Source: Raphanus sativus
Taxonomy: Eukaryota; Streptophyta; Magnoliopsida; Brassicales; Brassicaceae
Direction of reading: 5' to 3'
Assembly: GCF_000801105.2 (NCBI RefSeq)
Contig: NC_079515.1
Coordinates: 38,263,920 to 38,327,919, forward strand
DNA: 64,000 nt
Shown: in pieces, positions 46,278 to 59,448 of the stretch
Position numbering within the stretch: position 1 is the first letter of the stretch
How the letters are laid out: each line of letters starts with the position of its first letter
Program-made: the position numbers and the translations under genes
Notes under the pieces: model-generated
What the model saw: only the letters and a program-made list of their open reading frames with translations
Told to the model about the DNA's origin: nothing
The model's database searches: none

Positions 46278-49200
46278 TTTAGGTTTTGGTTATTAGTATC
46301 TCTGCTTTTGTTTTCTTCCTTGGTTTACTTTGAGATGATTATGGAGTTATTTATAAGAAAATATTCGTATTATCTTTTTTTAGTCGTCAGAGAGATCGTG
46401 CGGTGTGTCGTATGGAAATTTCCGAGTGTTTGGTGTCCGATAAAATCGGTGGATTCCACTTAGAATTTAGCTATGAAAATTATTAGTGTAAGTTTTTGAT
46501 ACAACTTCTTTTGGTCAACAAGTTTTTTAATACATAAATTATTTATATTTGTGTTCTTCAATGGAGATGTCGGGTTGGCCAGAGGAATCATACGGGTGTA
46601 CACGTGAACTGAAATTTAAAAATACTATGAAAAGCAACGATTCATTAAAAGAACATAAAGAGAGTTTACATTGTATTGGTACGTATGTACTTAATAAGTT
46701 AATGTAAACATACTCAATCATCAAAAGAATTTAGAAATTTGCTATGCAATTTTAAAATCTCAACTTATTGTTATTTAGTAAATTTAGTATTTATGAATAT
46801 ATGCACAGACATATTAAAACAATTCGTAAATGATATTATAAATTTTTGAAACTAGGTTAAGTTTTAGAATTAAATTACAAACTCTTTGAATAATATATTG
46901 TATAAAAACACAATCTATATATAATTGATAAATATATGGTCTAATTATGTATTTCATTTATTTAATGAATTATTATATATATTAATATTAAATATAAATA
47001 TGATTACGGAAAAAAACTAAATGTAAAAATTGAAATTTTCAGAAAATTTTAAACAAAAAGTATAGATTCCCTTTAGAAGATCTAGTAATAAATTAAAATA
47101 TAAGCTAAAAAGACACTGGATTGAACTTTATGTATAAATATAATAGATCTGAAGAAGAACATATTAAAAGGAAGTGAGAAAAATTTAACCTAATTTTTTG
47201 TCCAAGAAAAAAAGTGAGAAAAATATATATAATATATCCCCCATTAGAAATTTTTATCTAGCAAACATGAACTAACAATTGACTGAACCAATAAGTGTAC
47301 GTAATATCTTGATTTTTCACAACTTGAGGATGGTTACGAACAATAACTTTTCACCAGCTTTTATTGGTTATTTATCATCTGTGTCAGATTTGAAAGAAAC
47401 AAAGTTAATAGTTTGAGTGGAGATAAATATGAATTTATTTCAAACTAGTACCAAAAATATATTTAAATCCCTAGCTATTAATTAGATTAAACATTGTAAA
47501 TCTTCTTATATAAGTGAATATAAGACAGCGTGATCTATGGTGTGATTTGCATGTAAGGGCTGTCTCTGAAGTGTTTTGATTGAAGGAGAAAGTGAAGCTT
47601 CTTTGTCTCCAGGCAAAGACGAAGGTGGTCGGGAACTAGCTTCCTCTTGTTTGTGGAGTATTCTATTCTAGATTCGTGATTTGTTTTCTTTTCGTTATGC
47701 GTATGCTTATAAGAATTTTTTTTAAAGTTTAGTTAATTATGTTATTACAACATAATAACATAAATGATTTTACAGTCGATAATTTTTCAATTTTATGAAA
47801 ATACACATTTCACTACATCATTTCGAACTGTTCTATAAAATTTAAGTTCGATGGTTTATGCACCATGCAGAAAATCTGTCATAATATTTTTTTCTTACAT
47901 TTGTGCCGTTTGAAACTAAGACCTATAAAGGCATGAACCATTTTTAAGAATAGGGCAATTATCCGTTTTGCTTATAAAGATTTTGATTACATAAAGAATA
48001 GCCCAACTATCCGTTTTGTTATAAGACCCGCTCTACATAGAATTGAAATTAAAATAAGCCCAATGAATAACCAACCATAAGAGGGACAAGCACAAACTTC
48101 AGCTAAGTAGAAAGATATTCCACTAAAATAAACACGTGGTTTAGTTAGTTGCGTTTTTCTGACAAAAATATAAAGAAAAAGTTTATTAAGTGGAAAATGT
48201 GTTTTTTAGATTATGGTGGAAAAATTACAAAATTAACATTTTCATATTATTAAATTATATGATAATACTATCTTAAAATTTAAAATACATCTCAATAAAC
48301 TTTTTAATGATAAATAGTTATGTTGTAAATAAAGTTATATTATAATTTGTATATTATTAAATGTCAACCAATTATTAAAATATAAACTATATATTTATAA
48401 TAAGAACTAAAATATTTTAATAAATTTTATAATAAACTAAAATATTTGATCAAACTAAATTATTTAGTTATTTTGATATTTTGTAATAATTAGTTTAATT
48501 CCTTGATATTTTTTATTATAAAAATTGAATACCATATCAAATAGTTTTATCAATTTAATATGTGTTCCACCATTCCACATATTTTAAAATTTTCCGCAGC
48601 TTAATTAATTTTTTTTGCAGTTTAACTATTTTTTTCGTGACGTGATTAAGCAATGCTTACCAATAGGAGCCATTGTCTTTTGAAAAACCCATGAGAGTGA
48701 AACGCAAATGGTGCTTGCCTTTTCCGTTGTCTCGACAAAGACAAACCTTTCTCCTCCTGTCGTTAGATAAATTAAAGAAGAAAGGTCACTAATTTATAGA
48801 ATTTGTTCTCATAATATTTTCTCATCATTAGCCTACTATCTTTTTGGACGGACACTGACAGGCAACTTTTTTTTGTTCACAAAAAAAACACGAAGAGACA
48901 AAAGTTACGATAAGATAAAATCCAAAAATCTCTAGCAAATAATATTAAAGTTTAAGACTAATTATACTATATCTTAATCAAATATATCAACACTAGGAAA
49001 ATCTGACTGTAGCTGTTAGAATTTTTTTTCTTAGAAATATTCGATGAAAATTTCCCCCTTGAATCTATTTTGTTGTTGTTGATAATATGAATTTATGATG
49101 CATCCCATACACTGACAAAAAGAACATATATTATCCTATATTTTGGAACTAATAATAAGTTATTACCCATAAAACCAAAAATGTGCTTCCCTGTACAGTA

Positions 49201-50234
49201 GACTAAAAAAACAATAATTGTGAAGAGAACTGGTTCAAATAATGATCCAAGGGAAGATCTCTTTAAGTATACAAAACACAGAAGAATAAGCAAGAAAAGA
49301 CGGTCAAAAGAAGTCGAATATCATTTGTCTAAAAAAATAGCATAATCCTAAGTTGCCATCATTGGCTCATAAAGAACAAATAATATTGATTTCTCAAATG
49401 ATTTGATGTCTCACACCCCTCCTTTTACTTTTCACGATTTATTGTATGCCTAGTGCTTACGCAGAAAAAACTCTATGCGAATGAAGTGGTTATAGTTTAC
49501 TAATGTGTGGTTTCTTTAGATTGGTCGACTTAAAAAAAAAAAACGGAATTCTTAATTACAGTGTATACAATATAGTTGACAGTCTAGAAACCAGTATGAG
49601 TCCAGGTCCTTTAACATGTTGCCGCATTCAATTGCTTAGAGCCTTAAACCTTTTTGAAGAGACATTTCAGGAACCTCACACTTATGATGAGAAGGGGATT
49701 AAAATAACTGATATTAATTATATATCGGCTAATCTATTTGTTGTCAGATTGTTTTGAATTCAAAACTCATGATTATAGTAAGTTCCATTCAGTTCCTATT
49801 TACCAACTCTAGTACTGAAAATCGCCATGTGCTCATGATTATTGTATATCAATCAAGTATACAACTTGTTTCTAAAGAACGCTAGCTAATAAAGGTTAAG
49901 AGTACAAAGTCGACATCGATCCTAGGCCTATATGCTCTAACATCTGTCGAAACAAAGCTAAGGGCATGACATACACGATAAAACATGATCAAAAAGATTT
50001 TTATTTTCTATTAGAGCATATGTTCTCAAAGCATTAAACCTTTCGAATCAGCATCTTCTCGTTACTATTTAGACTCAAGAGGCTTATAAATTCTCACATT
50101 TCCCTATTAAATTATCAACAACTAAACCAAAAACAACAAGACCAAACCATAGAAACTCATAGAAAGAGATCTTAACAAGATAGAAGCAAATGAATGAAGC
50201 AAGGGGTATGCATCTCCAGATAACAAGTATTGGT
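46278..50234. other. Long AT-rich spacer upstream of MIR2111
   Basis: No protein gene supported. A short, less AT-rich stretch at 47520-47680 (AAGGGCTGTCTCTGAAGTG..., GTCTCCAGGCAAAGACGAAGG) could be a decayed exon or part of a non-coding transcript. Genes I recall here in Arabidopsis (PYK10 beta-glucosidase, GSTU8) are not found. The last kilobase should hold the MIR2111 promoter. Confidence 0.4.
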
Positions 50235-50357
50235 GAGGACCGGGTAATCTGCATCCTGAGGTTTAAAGCTTAACTACACGCATAGCATGCCTACGCATAC
50301 ACCTATGTATTTTAGTATAGCTTTTAGTCCTCGGGATGCGGATTACCTCTTCCTTAC
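50235..50357 (+). ncRNA. MIR2111: microRNA precursor MIR2111
   Basis: The 21 bases at 50245-50265 (starting TAATCTGCATCC, ending GGTTTA) equal mature miR2111-5p as I know it. The 21 bases at 50327-50347 (GTCCTCGGGATGCG...TTACC) equal the miR2111 star strand. The two pair with 2-nt 3' overhangs, and the stem continues inward (AAAGCT / AGCTTTT) around a ~60-base loop. miR2111 is a phosphate- and nitrogen-responsive, shoot-to-root mobile microRNA; it targets Kelch-repeat F-box mRNA (At3g27150 in Arabidopsis, TML in legumes). The position between the At3g09280 and TAC1 orthologues fits Arabidopsis MIR2111A as I recall it. Precursor limits are estimated from pairing. Confidence 0.93.
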
Positions 50358-50938
50358 AATACGTACACGGTTACATGAACACGATTACTGAGAGGTTAGT
50401 TCTTTTTCTCCGAAGACAAGACGATTTATTGCATATTTACATTCATATTCATTCAAAAGTATGTGTACATCCAATGTGTACCTACATGCTTATGAATGCA
50501 TTATTACTATTGATCTTTGTGTTTTGTCTAATTACGTATATAACTAAAACAATTTGACGAACAAGGATCCATCACCCATGTTATATGAAGCCAGAAAAGG
50601 AAAGTACAATGAGAAATATTGGAAGCTGAGTCATTGCCCTAATATTTTAAGTTTACGAATGTGAATATTTGGGAGCTTCGCGCATAAAATATGTTATTTT
50701 TTTTACTTCAAAATATATCTTTACAGATGTATGATACGTTCATGTATTTAAATATTTCAAAGTTTTAGATCATATATCTACTACTTTTACATCTGGTACA
50801 AAAGATATTAGCAGCTACTACTATGAAAATTGAAGACAGCCAAACCCTATCTTTATTCTTGACATGATCAGGATATAGGATATACTCACTCAGATACTTT
50901 CTTTTTGGTAAATGCCTTTTTAAACGAATTTGGATACA
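50358..50938. other. Spacer after MIR2111
   Basis: Likely the 3' part of the primary microRNA transcript, followed by AT-rich sequence. No coding exon is seen. Confidence 0.4.
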
Positions 50939-51883
50939 TCTATCTTATTAAAGTAGAAGTACTTTAATATTTTGTTTGGTAATAGAGATATGAGTCTTTA
51001 AAAAATTAAATTTTGTTTGGTAACAAAGATAGTAGAGAATTTTGTATTTTCCTTATTTAAATGATAGATTTAAGTATTTAATGTCTTTTCCTAATTTAAA
51101 TAATAGATTTATTTAATAGAATGAATCTTAACCAAAATAAATTTCCTTATAGATTTTTTGTTAACATTAAATATTTTTCAATATTTATTAATAAAAATAA
51201 TAAAATAAAAATCACACATCAAAATCAATTTATATATCATATAAATAAAATATAAAATATTTTATTTATAAATTGTTAGTATAACACTTTTATAATATAA
51301 GTCCAATTAATTATAAATATTAAATTTTTATATGATACACTGTGATATAATAGACGATTAAAATCACATAATATAATTATTTAAAGTAATAAATAAAAAT
51401 TTTGTTTTAAAATGTTATACTAACAATTATGTTATACTTATTAATTTACACACACATATATATATATATATATATAGATATTATCATTAAAACAAAGAAA
51501 AAAATTGAAGTGAAAGCAAATATTTATACGGCCACGGGTCAAACTATAGAAATAAACAACAATGGCGTAAGATTTTTTTTTAACAAATTTATTTTAATTT
51601 TCAAATATGTTTACATATTTTTTTATTTATAATTTTTTTTATTTTTTATTAATAATGCTAAGATTTTGGAATTGGAAAAAATTATGACCCATCTCTATAT
51701 TATTTTAATTAGGAATTTAAAATTTATATCAAAATATTTTTTTTAACTTTTAATTTTTATTATAACTACAAATGTTAATTTTCAATCTAAATTTATGTTT
51801 AGATATTACAATATATCATTTATAAATAAAAAAAATTAAAACATAAAATAAATACCCGCCCGGTTGGACGGGTCGAGATCTAG
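50939..51883 (+). mobile_element. Non-autonomous Helitron, plus orientation
   Basis: Starts TCTATCTTATTAAAGTAG at 50939, after host A. Ends with a GC hairpin (ACCCG...CGGGT, 51854-51873) and CTAG at 51880-51883, before host T. It is 945 bp, AT-rich, with no helicase. The 5' end is nearly the same as in the Helitrons at 5936 and 10681 (minus strand). It contains an (AT)n tract near 51457-51477. Confidence 0.8.
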
Positions 51884-53557
51884 TAGTTATTTTAAATCAC
51901 AAAATGGAGTAAAGCACATATATTTTGAACTTAGAAACAAGTTTGAACTCAATAAATGGTAGTGGTAACACAGCGTCGCGTTTAATGGTCAGACGCGATA
52001 TATATTCAATTTGAAATTTTGAAAAAAAAACTCAGAAGGTTATACCAAGCTTTAGGTTTAAAACATTTTATAACTAGCAAAAAAAACATTGTATAACTAG
52101 CACATACTGTACTAAATGAAATAAAGGATGAACTGTGTCATAATAATATAAGTATTTTATAGTTAAGAAAAGTTATATTAATGACTCATTGCACATATGC
52201 TCGATGGCAACGGTTAATTTGATCACAATTAATCAATTGACTATATTTGTCTGATTAAGTCATAACTCTTTTGTTTCTTTGAATTATATTGAGATGTAGT
52301 TTTTTTTTGTTGTTAAAAGGTAGTTTATATATTAATTCACTGATGATGTCCAATACTGGAATATTTGTTTGTTATTTCAGGAAAGCACATGTTAAAATAA
52401 TGCGAAATATGTAACAAAAACAAAGCTAGTAGTGTTTTGTATTAAACTACTTTTTGTCAAAAGTATTAAACTACTAATTGTTCAAGGACAAAAAGAAAAC
52501 GCCAAAAAATGCTTGGTTGGACCATTTGCTTTGTCAACTGTGAATCTGTTAATTATTTTGTTTATAAAACTAACACAGTATATACAGAAACAACAAAAAA
52601 AACAAGCTTTCTGTACATTAAATAATTTTTCTATAAGTTAAATAAATTGAAATGATCAAAAGACATGTCAGCATTAATTTGTGTCGTCTAATATATTTGA
52701 AAGGCTGCTGAACTTTGTAATTCTTATATAAGTGGTTAACATTGAGTAATATATACTTCAGCGACCAGATACAACGTCGATCACATCTGTAAAAGAAAGT
52801 ATACCTAGTGAAGCATACTGATCTACATATCCTATTCCGGAGTATATTTTAAATGAAATCAAATTGGGAAATCGACGGTTAAATTTGAAAATTTAATTTT
52901 CGGAGTATTGAGGAGGTGATTGGCAGTGGATGTAGGAACTGTGGATTACTTTTTTAATTTCTACAATCATTTTTTAAAATAATCATGCTTTTATTTTAAA
53001 AATTGAATCTAAAGCCAAAATATTATAGAAGGAATATGTTAGCTTTAGTAAGTACTTTCTCTAAAAAATTACTTAGTGCCCTGAAAAAATTTCTACATCA
53101 AAATAAATTAGCTAAAACCTCAATCTTAGAACAGAAAATAAAAAGCCACAGCTTCAACCGCCATTATGTTTTAATCATCCCACAAGTGTTTCTGTTTAAT
53201 TTGATCACATGAATTTATCTGTGCAAATAATAAATTACTCATGTAATGACATAGAACCAGTAGTTTTTTTTTTGAAACTGTAGTTTTTTTTTTGAAACTG
53301 TAGTTGTTTTTACTTTTCTTGTCTTAGAACGGTATGTTTTGATTAGAGCGTTAATTAATTAACTATTCTACCAATTGATCAAACAAAGAAGAAGCTCGAC
53401 TAGTTGGACCATTTCATTTTCGAAATCAAACTCACTCTTCTCCTTCTCGTTTGTTCTTTCTTTCTCTCAATGCCAAATTTTTACAATTTTTCATAGTTCC
53501 CTTTATTCTAAGTAAGAAATCCAAAATATATGTTCTAAAAAAAATCCAAAATATAAT
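51884..53557. other. Spacer and TAC1 promoter region
   Basis: AT-rich, no other gene. It includes a short tandem repeat at 53267-53305 listed separately. Confidence 0.4.
53262..53306. repeat. 21-bp tandem repeat upstream of TAC1
   Basis: GTAGTTTTTTTTTTGAAACT is repeated with a third partial copy (GTAGTTGTTTT), ~260 bp upstream of the TAC1 ATG. Confidence 0.8.
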
Positions 53558-54058
53558 ATGGAAAACATCAAAAACCCTAAAAACACGGACGATTCCGATG
53601 GCATGTCTAGAAGTCGTCATCAAATCGTTGATAACTCCCTGTCAAGATCTTACATATGCAGTTTCTGCGTGAGGGGCTTCTCGAATGCTCAAGCACTAGG
53701 AGGGCATATGAACATCCACAGAAGAGATAGAGCTAACCTCAGACAAAAGCTTATGGAAGATAATAAGGATGATGTTGTCGCCGAGAATGAATCATCAGGA
53801 GATGTCTCTCTAGACCTCAATGAAAAACAACAACAAGAAGCTTTGGCATGTGATGATGATGAAAATGATCAAGATGCGGACAAAGATACATGTCCTGGTA
53901 AAAAAATAGTGTTTCGTGTTCAAAAAAGCAAGCTTGATATTAACGATGATGGAAAAGTTAGCATAGATGGTTCGAGTTCGAGTCAACATCTTGAGAATGA
54001 AAATTTGGATCTTGAGCTCCGGTTAGGTCAAAGCGCCGTGGCGAAGAAGACAACATAA
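53558..54058 (+). CDS. TAC1: TELOMERASE ACTIVATOR1-like C2H2 zinc-finger protein
   Basis: Single exon, 166 residues. One C2H2 finger lies at about residues 33-55 ([23 protein letters not shown]) with the plant-specific QALGGH helix. An acidic middle follows, with a DLN-type motif (SLDLNEK) and a C-terminal EAR-like repression motif [10 protein letters not shown]. From memory the protein aligns end to end with Arabidopsis TAC1 (At3g09290), which raises telomerase activity in mature tissue and alters auxin response when overexpressed. The EAR motif suggests it works as a transcriptional repressor, or through one. The adjacent in-frame upstream sequence (53451 on) is not coding. The gene is intact. 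Confidence 0.94.
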   Translation: MENIKNPKNTDDSDGMSRSRHQIVDNSLSRSYICSFCVRGFSNAQALGGHMNIHRRDRANLRQKLMEDNKDDVVAENESSGDVSLDLNEKQQQEALACDDDENDQDADKDTCPGKKIVFRVQKSKLDINDDGKVSIDGSSSSQHLENENLDLELRLGQSAVAKKTT

Positions 54059-55132
54059 TCTCTCAACGATCATCATACATTGAATGTATATATATCGAAA
54101 GGAACAAAGAACCTTGAAACATCAGACTCAAGAATCCATCTATTACAAATGGATTCGTGGCTCAATCAGTATTGAAGGTATGCATGTATATCTATTATTG
54201 CTACCATTATCATTGTTGTATATATATATATATATATTTGATTTTTTTCCTTGCTTCTGTTGATTTCAGCAACTTTGTAACGACATACACGTCCAAACAA
54301 ACATATAAATAAATAAATGTAGATCTAGCATTTGCGTAATGATTGTAAATGGGAAATAAAATGACATATTAATTAACTCTGTTCAAAAGTATTGACATAT
54401 TCATCAGTGGTGGAGATCGGTCGAGCAGTGCAGTGAGAACCTTTGTTACACTTATACTTGACGTTATATATGTTAGTATGTTCTTTTTTTTGGCAAAAGT
54501 TAGATGTTAGTATTTTAGCAAAAAAAAAAGATGTATCACTTGATTTTTCTCTATAATTCAACAGCTAATATTTATGCTGATCATACCTTTGTATGTAAAA
54601 CTCATTTGATTGTTATAGTCAAGGTCATTGATCCTTAGCATGTAAACATATGTTATCAAATAGTTAAGTTGTATTATGTTTGCTAGAAAATATTATAAAC
54701 GATAATATAAAGTATAAACCAAGATTTATACATCAACTTGAATTTTTATACGAATTTGACTCAACCAACCATTTGCGACTGGTGATGAGGGCAAAAAATA
54801 CCATTAAAATACAGAAACATGATCGTGAAAGAGCAAGTGAACATTGAGCAAGTTCAAATTGAAGGAGCATGCATTTCTACAAGAGAGATGCTTTGTTTAT
54901 ACTAAACCGAAAATAATAATAACGGCCGACCCGGTTCGGTTTAGTTAAAAGACCAATCCGAAACGTTTCAAAACAGAACCGGTTTGATCATGTTAAAAAC
55001 AGAACAAGTGCCAACGAAGACCAGCACACGGTCCTAAAATCCTTCTGCATCGTCTTCATTCGCTCGTTGAGGAATATATCTTTCTCTCTCTTCGCCGGAG
55101 CTCGTAGCGTTGGTGGTCACACGGCGGGAGAT
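54059..55132. other. Spacer between TAC1 and ORP3B
   Basis: An (AT)n tract lies at about 54217-54237. The end holds the ORP3B promoter and leader with CT-rich sequence (TCTTTCTCTCTCTTC near 55078). No gene is seen. Confidence 0.4.
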
Positions 55133-57269
55133 ATGGCTCCAAACGATCCTAAAAACGGAGGTGGTGGCGGGAGTGGTTTCTTCGCTTCTATCGCTTCCTC
55201 GATCTCCAGTTTGGGATCAGCTATGTCCAAATCAGTTAACGGGTAAGCCTCTCGAGATCCCCTTTGTTAAATCCGCCAATTTGATTTTGGATCTGTTCCT
55301 GCAAGTCTGCTTCTTTGGAAATTGATATTTAGATGAGAGTTTGATTCAAAGATGCAATTTTTTTATAATACGGTTTGCTTAAAGTTTAACTCTTTTTGGA
55401 ATAATCTTAACGTTTCGTTATGTTTTTGATTCGATTCGATTCATTTGTCAGTTTGGTTGGCTATGAGGGGCTTGAAGTTATTAACCCTGAAGGAAGTACC
55501 GAAGATGCAGCTGAGGAAGCAAACAGAGGGAGATGGAAGCAAGAGGATCGTGATGGTTATTGGAAGATGATGCAGAAGTACATAGGATCTGATGTTACAT
55601 CAATGGTGACCCTTCCCGTGATTATTTTTGAACCAATGACTATGCTCCAGAAAATGGCTGAGGTTTGTTGTGCTCACGAAAAAACATCTGATGGATGATG
55701 GTTTTGTTGTAATCCGATTGATGAGTTCTCTGTTTCTGACAGTTGATGGAATACTCGCATCTACTAGACATGGCTGACAAAACGGATGACCCTTATATGC
55801 GCATGGTGTATGCCTGTAAGCACATCTCTTCCCTTATTCCCTTTCTTGCTATGATCAGTGTCCTGTTCATGTAGTTTATCTGTGACCTGTGTGGCTGAAT
55901 CGTGAGAAATTGACCTTTTAACAGCATCATGGGCTATATCTGTGTACTATGCTTTCCAACGTACCTGGAAACCGTTTAATCCAATCCTTGGAGAGACTTA
56001 CGAGATGGCTAATTACAATGGTGTTAACTTCATATCCGAACAGGTCATACAACTCAAGTAAATTGTATCTTTTAGCTGCAAAACTTCTCCCAGATTGTTG
56101 ACACCAATAGTCTTATTCTCTCAGGTCAGCCATCACCCGCCAATGAGCGCTGGTCATGCTGAAAATGAGCATTTTACTTATGATTGTACTTCAAAACTGA
56201 AAACAAAGTTTCTGGGAAATTCCATTGACGTTTACCCAGTAGGAAGGTAATGTTGCAAAAAACAACAGCATGGACCCTGCAAGTGTATCTACTGAATCAT
56301 CAACATTCTTCATTTGTTCATTATCATGAACCTTAAATGCGATGAATCTGTGGTGCTGGTGCAGGACACGGGTGACACTTAAAAGAGATGGAGTGGTTCT
56401 TGACTTGGTACCTCCTCTGACCAAAGTTCACAACTTAATCTTTGGACGAACTTGGGTCGATTCTCCTGGGGAAATGATCATGACCAACCTGACCACTGGT
56501 GACAAAGTGGTGCTTTACTTTCAACCATGTGGTTGGTTCGGGTAAGTTACCTTTTAACGCAGCCTCATCTTCCTGTTTTCTTGTTTGTTTCCACTTTCAG
56601 CTTAAGACATGTGCATTCGCGGTTTCTCAACAGATCTGGTCGTTATGAAGTGGACGGATATGTCTATAACGCCTCTGAAGAGCCCAAGATACTCATGACT
56701 GGTAAATGGAACGAGTCCATGAGTTATCAGCAGTGTGATGGTGAAGGTGAACCTCTCCCTGGCACCGAACTAAAGGAGGTCTGGAAACTCGCTGATGTTC
56801 CAAAGGATGACAAATACCAATACACACACTTTGCTCACAAGATCAATAGCTTTGACACTGCCCCCAAAAACCTCTTGCCCTCTGATTCACGGTTACGCCC
56901 TGATAGATACGCACTAGAGATGGGCGACATGTCCAAATCAGGCAATGAGAAGAGCAGGTATGTATGGTGGTAACAAAAGAAACTTGTCCTGTTAGGATCT
57001 GTAACTGAAGTAGAGCTGATTCTTGTTGCAGCTTGGAAGAGAGACAGAGAGCAGAGAAGAGAACACGTCAAGAGAAGGAGCAAAGCTTTACTCCCAAGTG
57101 GTTTGATATAACAGAGGAAGTCACTCCTACACCGTGGGGGGATCTTGAAGTTTACCAGTTCAATGGAAAGTACTTAGAACACCGGGAAGCAGCTGATAAG
57201 TCTGAAGATAACACCGACCCTAAGTCAATCCCATTCAACCCATGGCAGTTCCAAGACATGTCTACTTGA
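55133..57269 (+). CDS. ORP3B: Oxysterol-binding protein-related protein 3B
   Basis: Eight exons: 55133-55242, 55452-55662, 55743-55815, 55925-56043, 56125-56246, 56365-56541, 56634-56957, 57032-57269. Phases close, giving 457 residues. This is a short plant ORP with no PH or ankyrin domain: a Gly/Ser-rich N-terminus, then the ORD lipid-transfer domain. The ORD fingerprint EQVSHHPP lies across exons 4-5, with [10 protein letters not shown] before it. The C-terminal part has KRTRQEKEQ and the FTPKWF...NPW ending. It matches Arabidopsis ORP3B (At3g09300) from memory and by gene order. ORPs exchange sterols or phosphoinositides between membranes, with plant ORP3-type proteins found at the ER. The gene is intact. 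Confidence 0.95.
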
Positions 57270-58026
57270 AATGAATGGCTCCAGAAGACAAAAAGTGATC
57301 AAATCTTTTGGTAACATTTGTTGTAATTCTTATTCTCTCGTAGTTTCAACAAACTATGCTAGCTTTCTCAAGTTTTAGTTTACAACATTTGTTTTCTTTT
57401 TCTATTTATTCAAATCACTTTTTCATCCATAATTATATTCTTATTCAGACATCTGTTAAGTCAAACTCTTGGGGCTTCTTCTGGAGTATATAAATATTTT
57501 TAGGTAGAACCAGCGTTTCTGGAATTCACATATACAAGCTGAGATATGGTCTCACCGGAGCCTTCATTGTTGAGCTTGTGAGTTCTTCTTGTTATGGGAG
57601 TGAATTTAGACAAAAGAGATTTAACTTAACAGATGAAATCCGAGAATCAAAGAGCTTGCTTACAAACTATGAAACTCTCTATATATAAAATACACACATA
57701 CTCAGAACTTGTTAATTGGTATTAATCAGAAATTATGAATCTTACAAAAGATGTTTTTCACCTTCTTGTTAATTCGTATGTATCCACAATCCTAACTTCC
57801 TTCTGCCCTTTTTTTTGAGGAATCCAAAAAGAAAAACGGGAAATAATGATGAGGGATTGGGAACCTTGTCAAAACCAGTCTCTAGTCTTGGTTAAGGGCT
57901 AGTCTTCATTTTGAGCTGAGGCAGTTAAAAACACCTGAATAGGATGAGAGCCAGAGTGCTGTTAAGTTTGAAAGTCTGCTGCCTTTCCGACGGAAAAAAA
58001 GGAAATATAGGAGTTGGGATCATGGG
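57270..58026. other. Convergent 3' flanks of ORP3B and the DHHC gene
   Basis: The 3' untranslated regions of two convergent genes. No trace of the small DUF37/YidD-like gene that I recall between them in Arabidopsis (At3g09310). Confidence 0.4.
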
Positions 58027-59448
58027 CTAAGGTTTTGTTTCAGAAGAAACAGGGGCTGAGGAATCAAAGGCTGTACGGAAACGCAGACCAGAACCGATAT
58101 GCCTTGATGTAGGGCAGAGCCAAGAAAGTATGTTCGGACCTAAAATCTGAAAGAAAGAAAGAAAGAAACAGTTAAACTTTAGCAAAAAAAATAACCTTTG
58201 ATTGATACTAACCATCTAGAGAAGATAAAAAACTATTTTACCAAGGTTAGGTTTTCATATGCGCCTATGTCATATGGATGCTTATAGACTTGTCCACCTT
58301 TCTCTGCTAACCACATAGCTCTCACCCCTTCATGGTACTGCTCAGTTTCCGCAACATTGTTTAGCAGATGGAAAAAAAAGCTAACTAGAAGCTAAGGAGA
58401 TCCATATTAGCTAAAGAAGAGAAAGAAAAAGAACAACCTCGATGGTTGTTTTATTTTGTAAACTGAGGTAAATGTGCCAACCGAGAAGAACACCTAACGC
58501 AATGCTCAAAGGAACAAGAACAAAAGCTGAAATAACCTGAGAAAAAAAATCATATATCATTAGAAGAGAAAATGAGAATCTGTTGGTAGTTTTCGAAACA
58601 AAGTAAAATCATTATTACATATATAGTTCTTAGATAGCTTCCCATCTCTTGGTCTTCATCTTGAGGTTCAACAGTAAGGCTTCCCACAAGCAACACCTAA
58701 GAACCCAAATCATATAAGGCTCATATACTAAAAGTGTCACAGAGAGAGATATATAAGGAAACGTACCAGAGAGTATACACACGCAGACATCGCATAAACA
58801 ACAAACACAAAGAAGACCTTGTAGTTAGTGTGTCCCACGCAGTTGTTGATCCAAATACAATGGTGGTCCTTCAGAATCAAAAAACACAACTGATTGATTC
58901 AACACAAATATCACATAAGAGAGAGACATAAAGTGTTTGAGTAAGAGAATAAATACCATTCTAAGCACACATCTTTTGCAAACTCGGCAATGGTGAGCTC
59001 GTGGAGGTTTGAAATGAGAACACTTTTGGCAATACCTCAAATCTCCTCCCTGACAACAACATAACCAAAGACAAAAACTACACCGTTTTGAATAGAATCC
59101 TATAAAAAAGCTTGAGCCTTTGTAATGTTTCCTAATTACAAATCTATAAGCTTTGAAGGATAAAGATGTGACCTTTCGCTTAATCTCGTGGACGGGACTC
59201 TGCGGATCTTCAACATCCGGCATGTAACTGGGCGGGACCCGACCCGGATCCCTGAAAACGGCGATTGAGTAGTTGTAGACGCACATGAGAGCCAAGGCGG
59301 TGAAGGCCGCGGCGTTGGCGATTCCGGGAGAGGAGGCGAGGCTGAGCCAGCGATCGATGAAGGTGAAAACCGTTGAGAAGTAGATGAAACCGATCACCAA
59401 GATCACCGCCGTGACGGGGAGAGAAAAGCCGAATCCTTTCCGTTTCAT
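58027..59448 (-). CDS. DHHC-type protein S-acyltransferase (PAT16-like)
   Basis: Seven exons on the minus strand: 59173-59448, 58957-59049, 58767-58868, 58619-58696, 58438-58536, 58242-58337, 58027-58146. Phases close and give 287 residues. Two transmembrane helices lie at about residues 8-30 and 44-64. The cysteine-rich domain DLRYCQKCSHFKPPRAHHCRVC follows, then DHHCIWINNCVG, with the catalytic cysteine in DHHC. Two more helices are in exons 3 and 5 (VFFVFVVYAMSACVYSL; AFVLVPLSIALGVLLG). It attaches palmitate to cysteines of membrane proteins. By position it is Arabidopsis PAT16 (At3g09320). A (TTTC)n tract (58149-58168) forms the pyrimidine tract of the last intron's acceptor, which may vary in length between accessions. 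Confidence 0.93.

Noticed and set aside
51429..51632. 67-codon AT-rich frame
   Set aside because: Lies inside a non-autonomous Helitron over an (AT)n tract.
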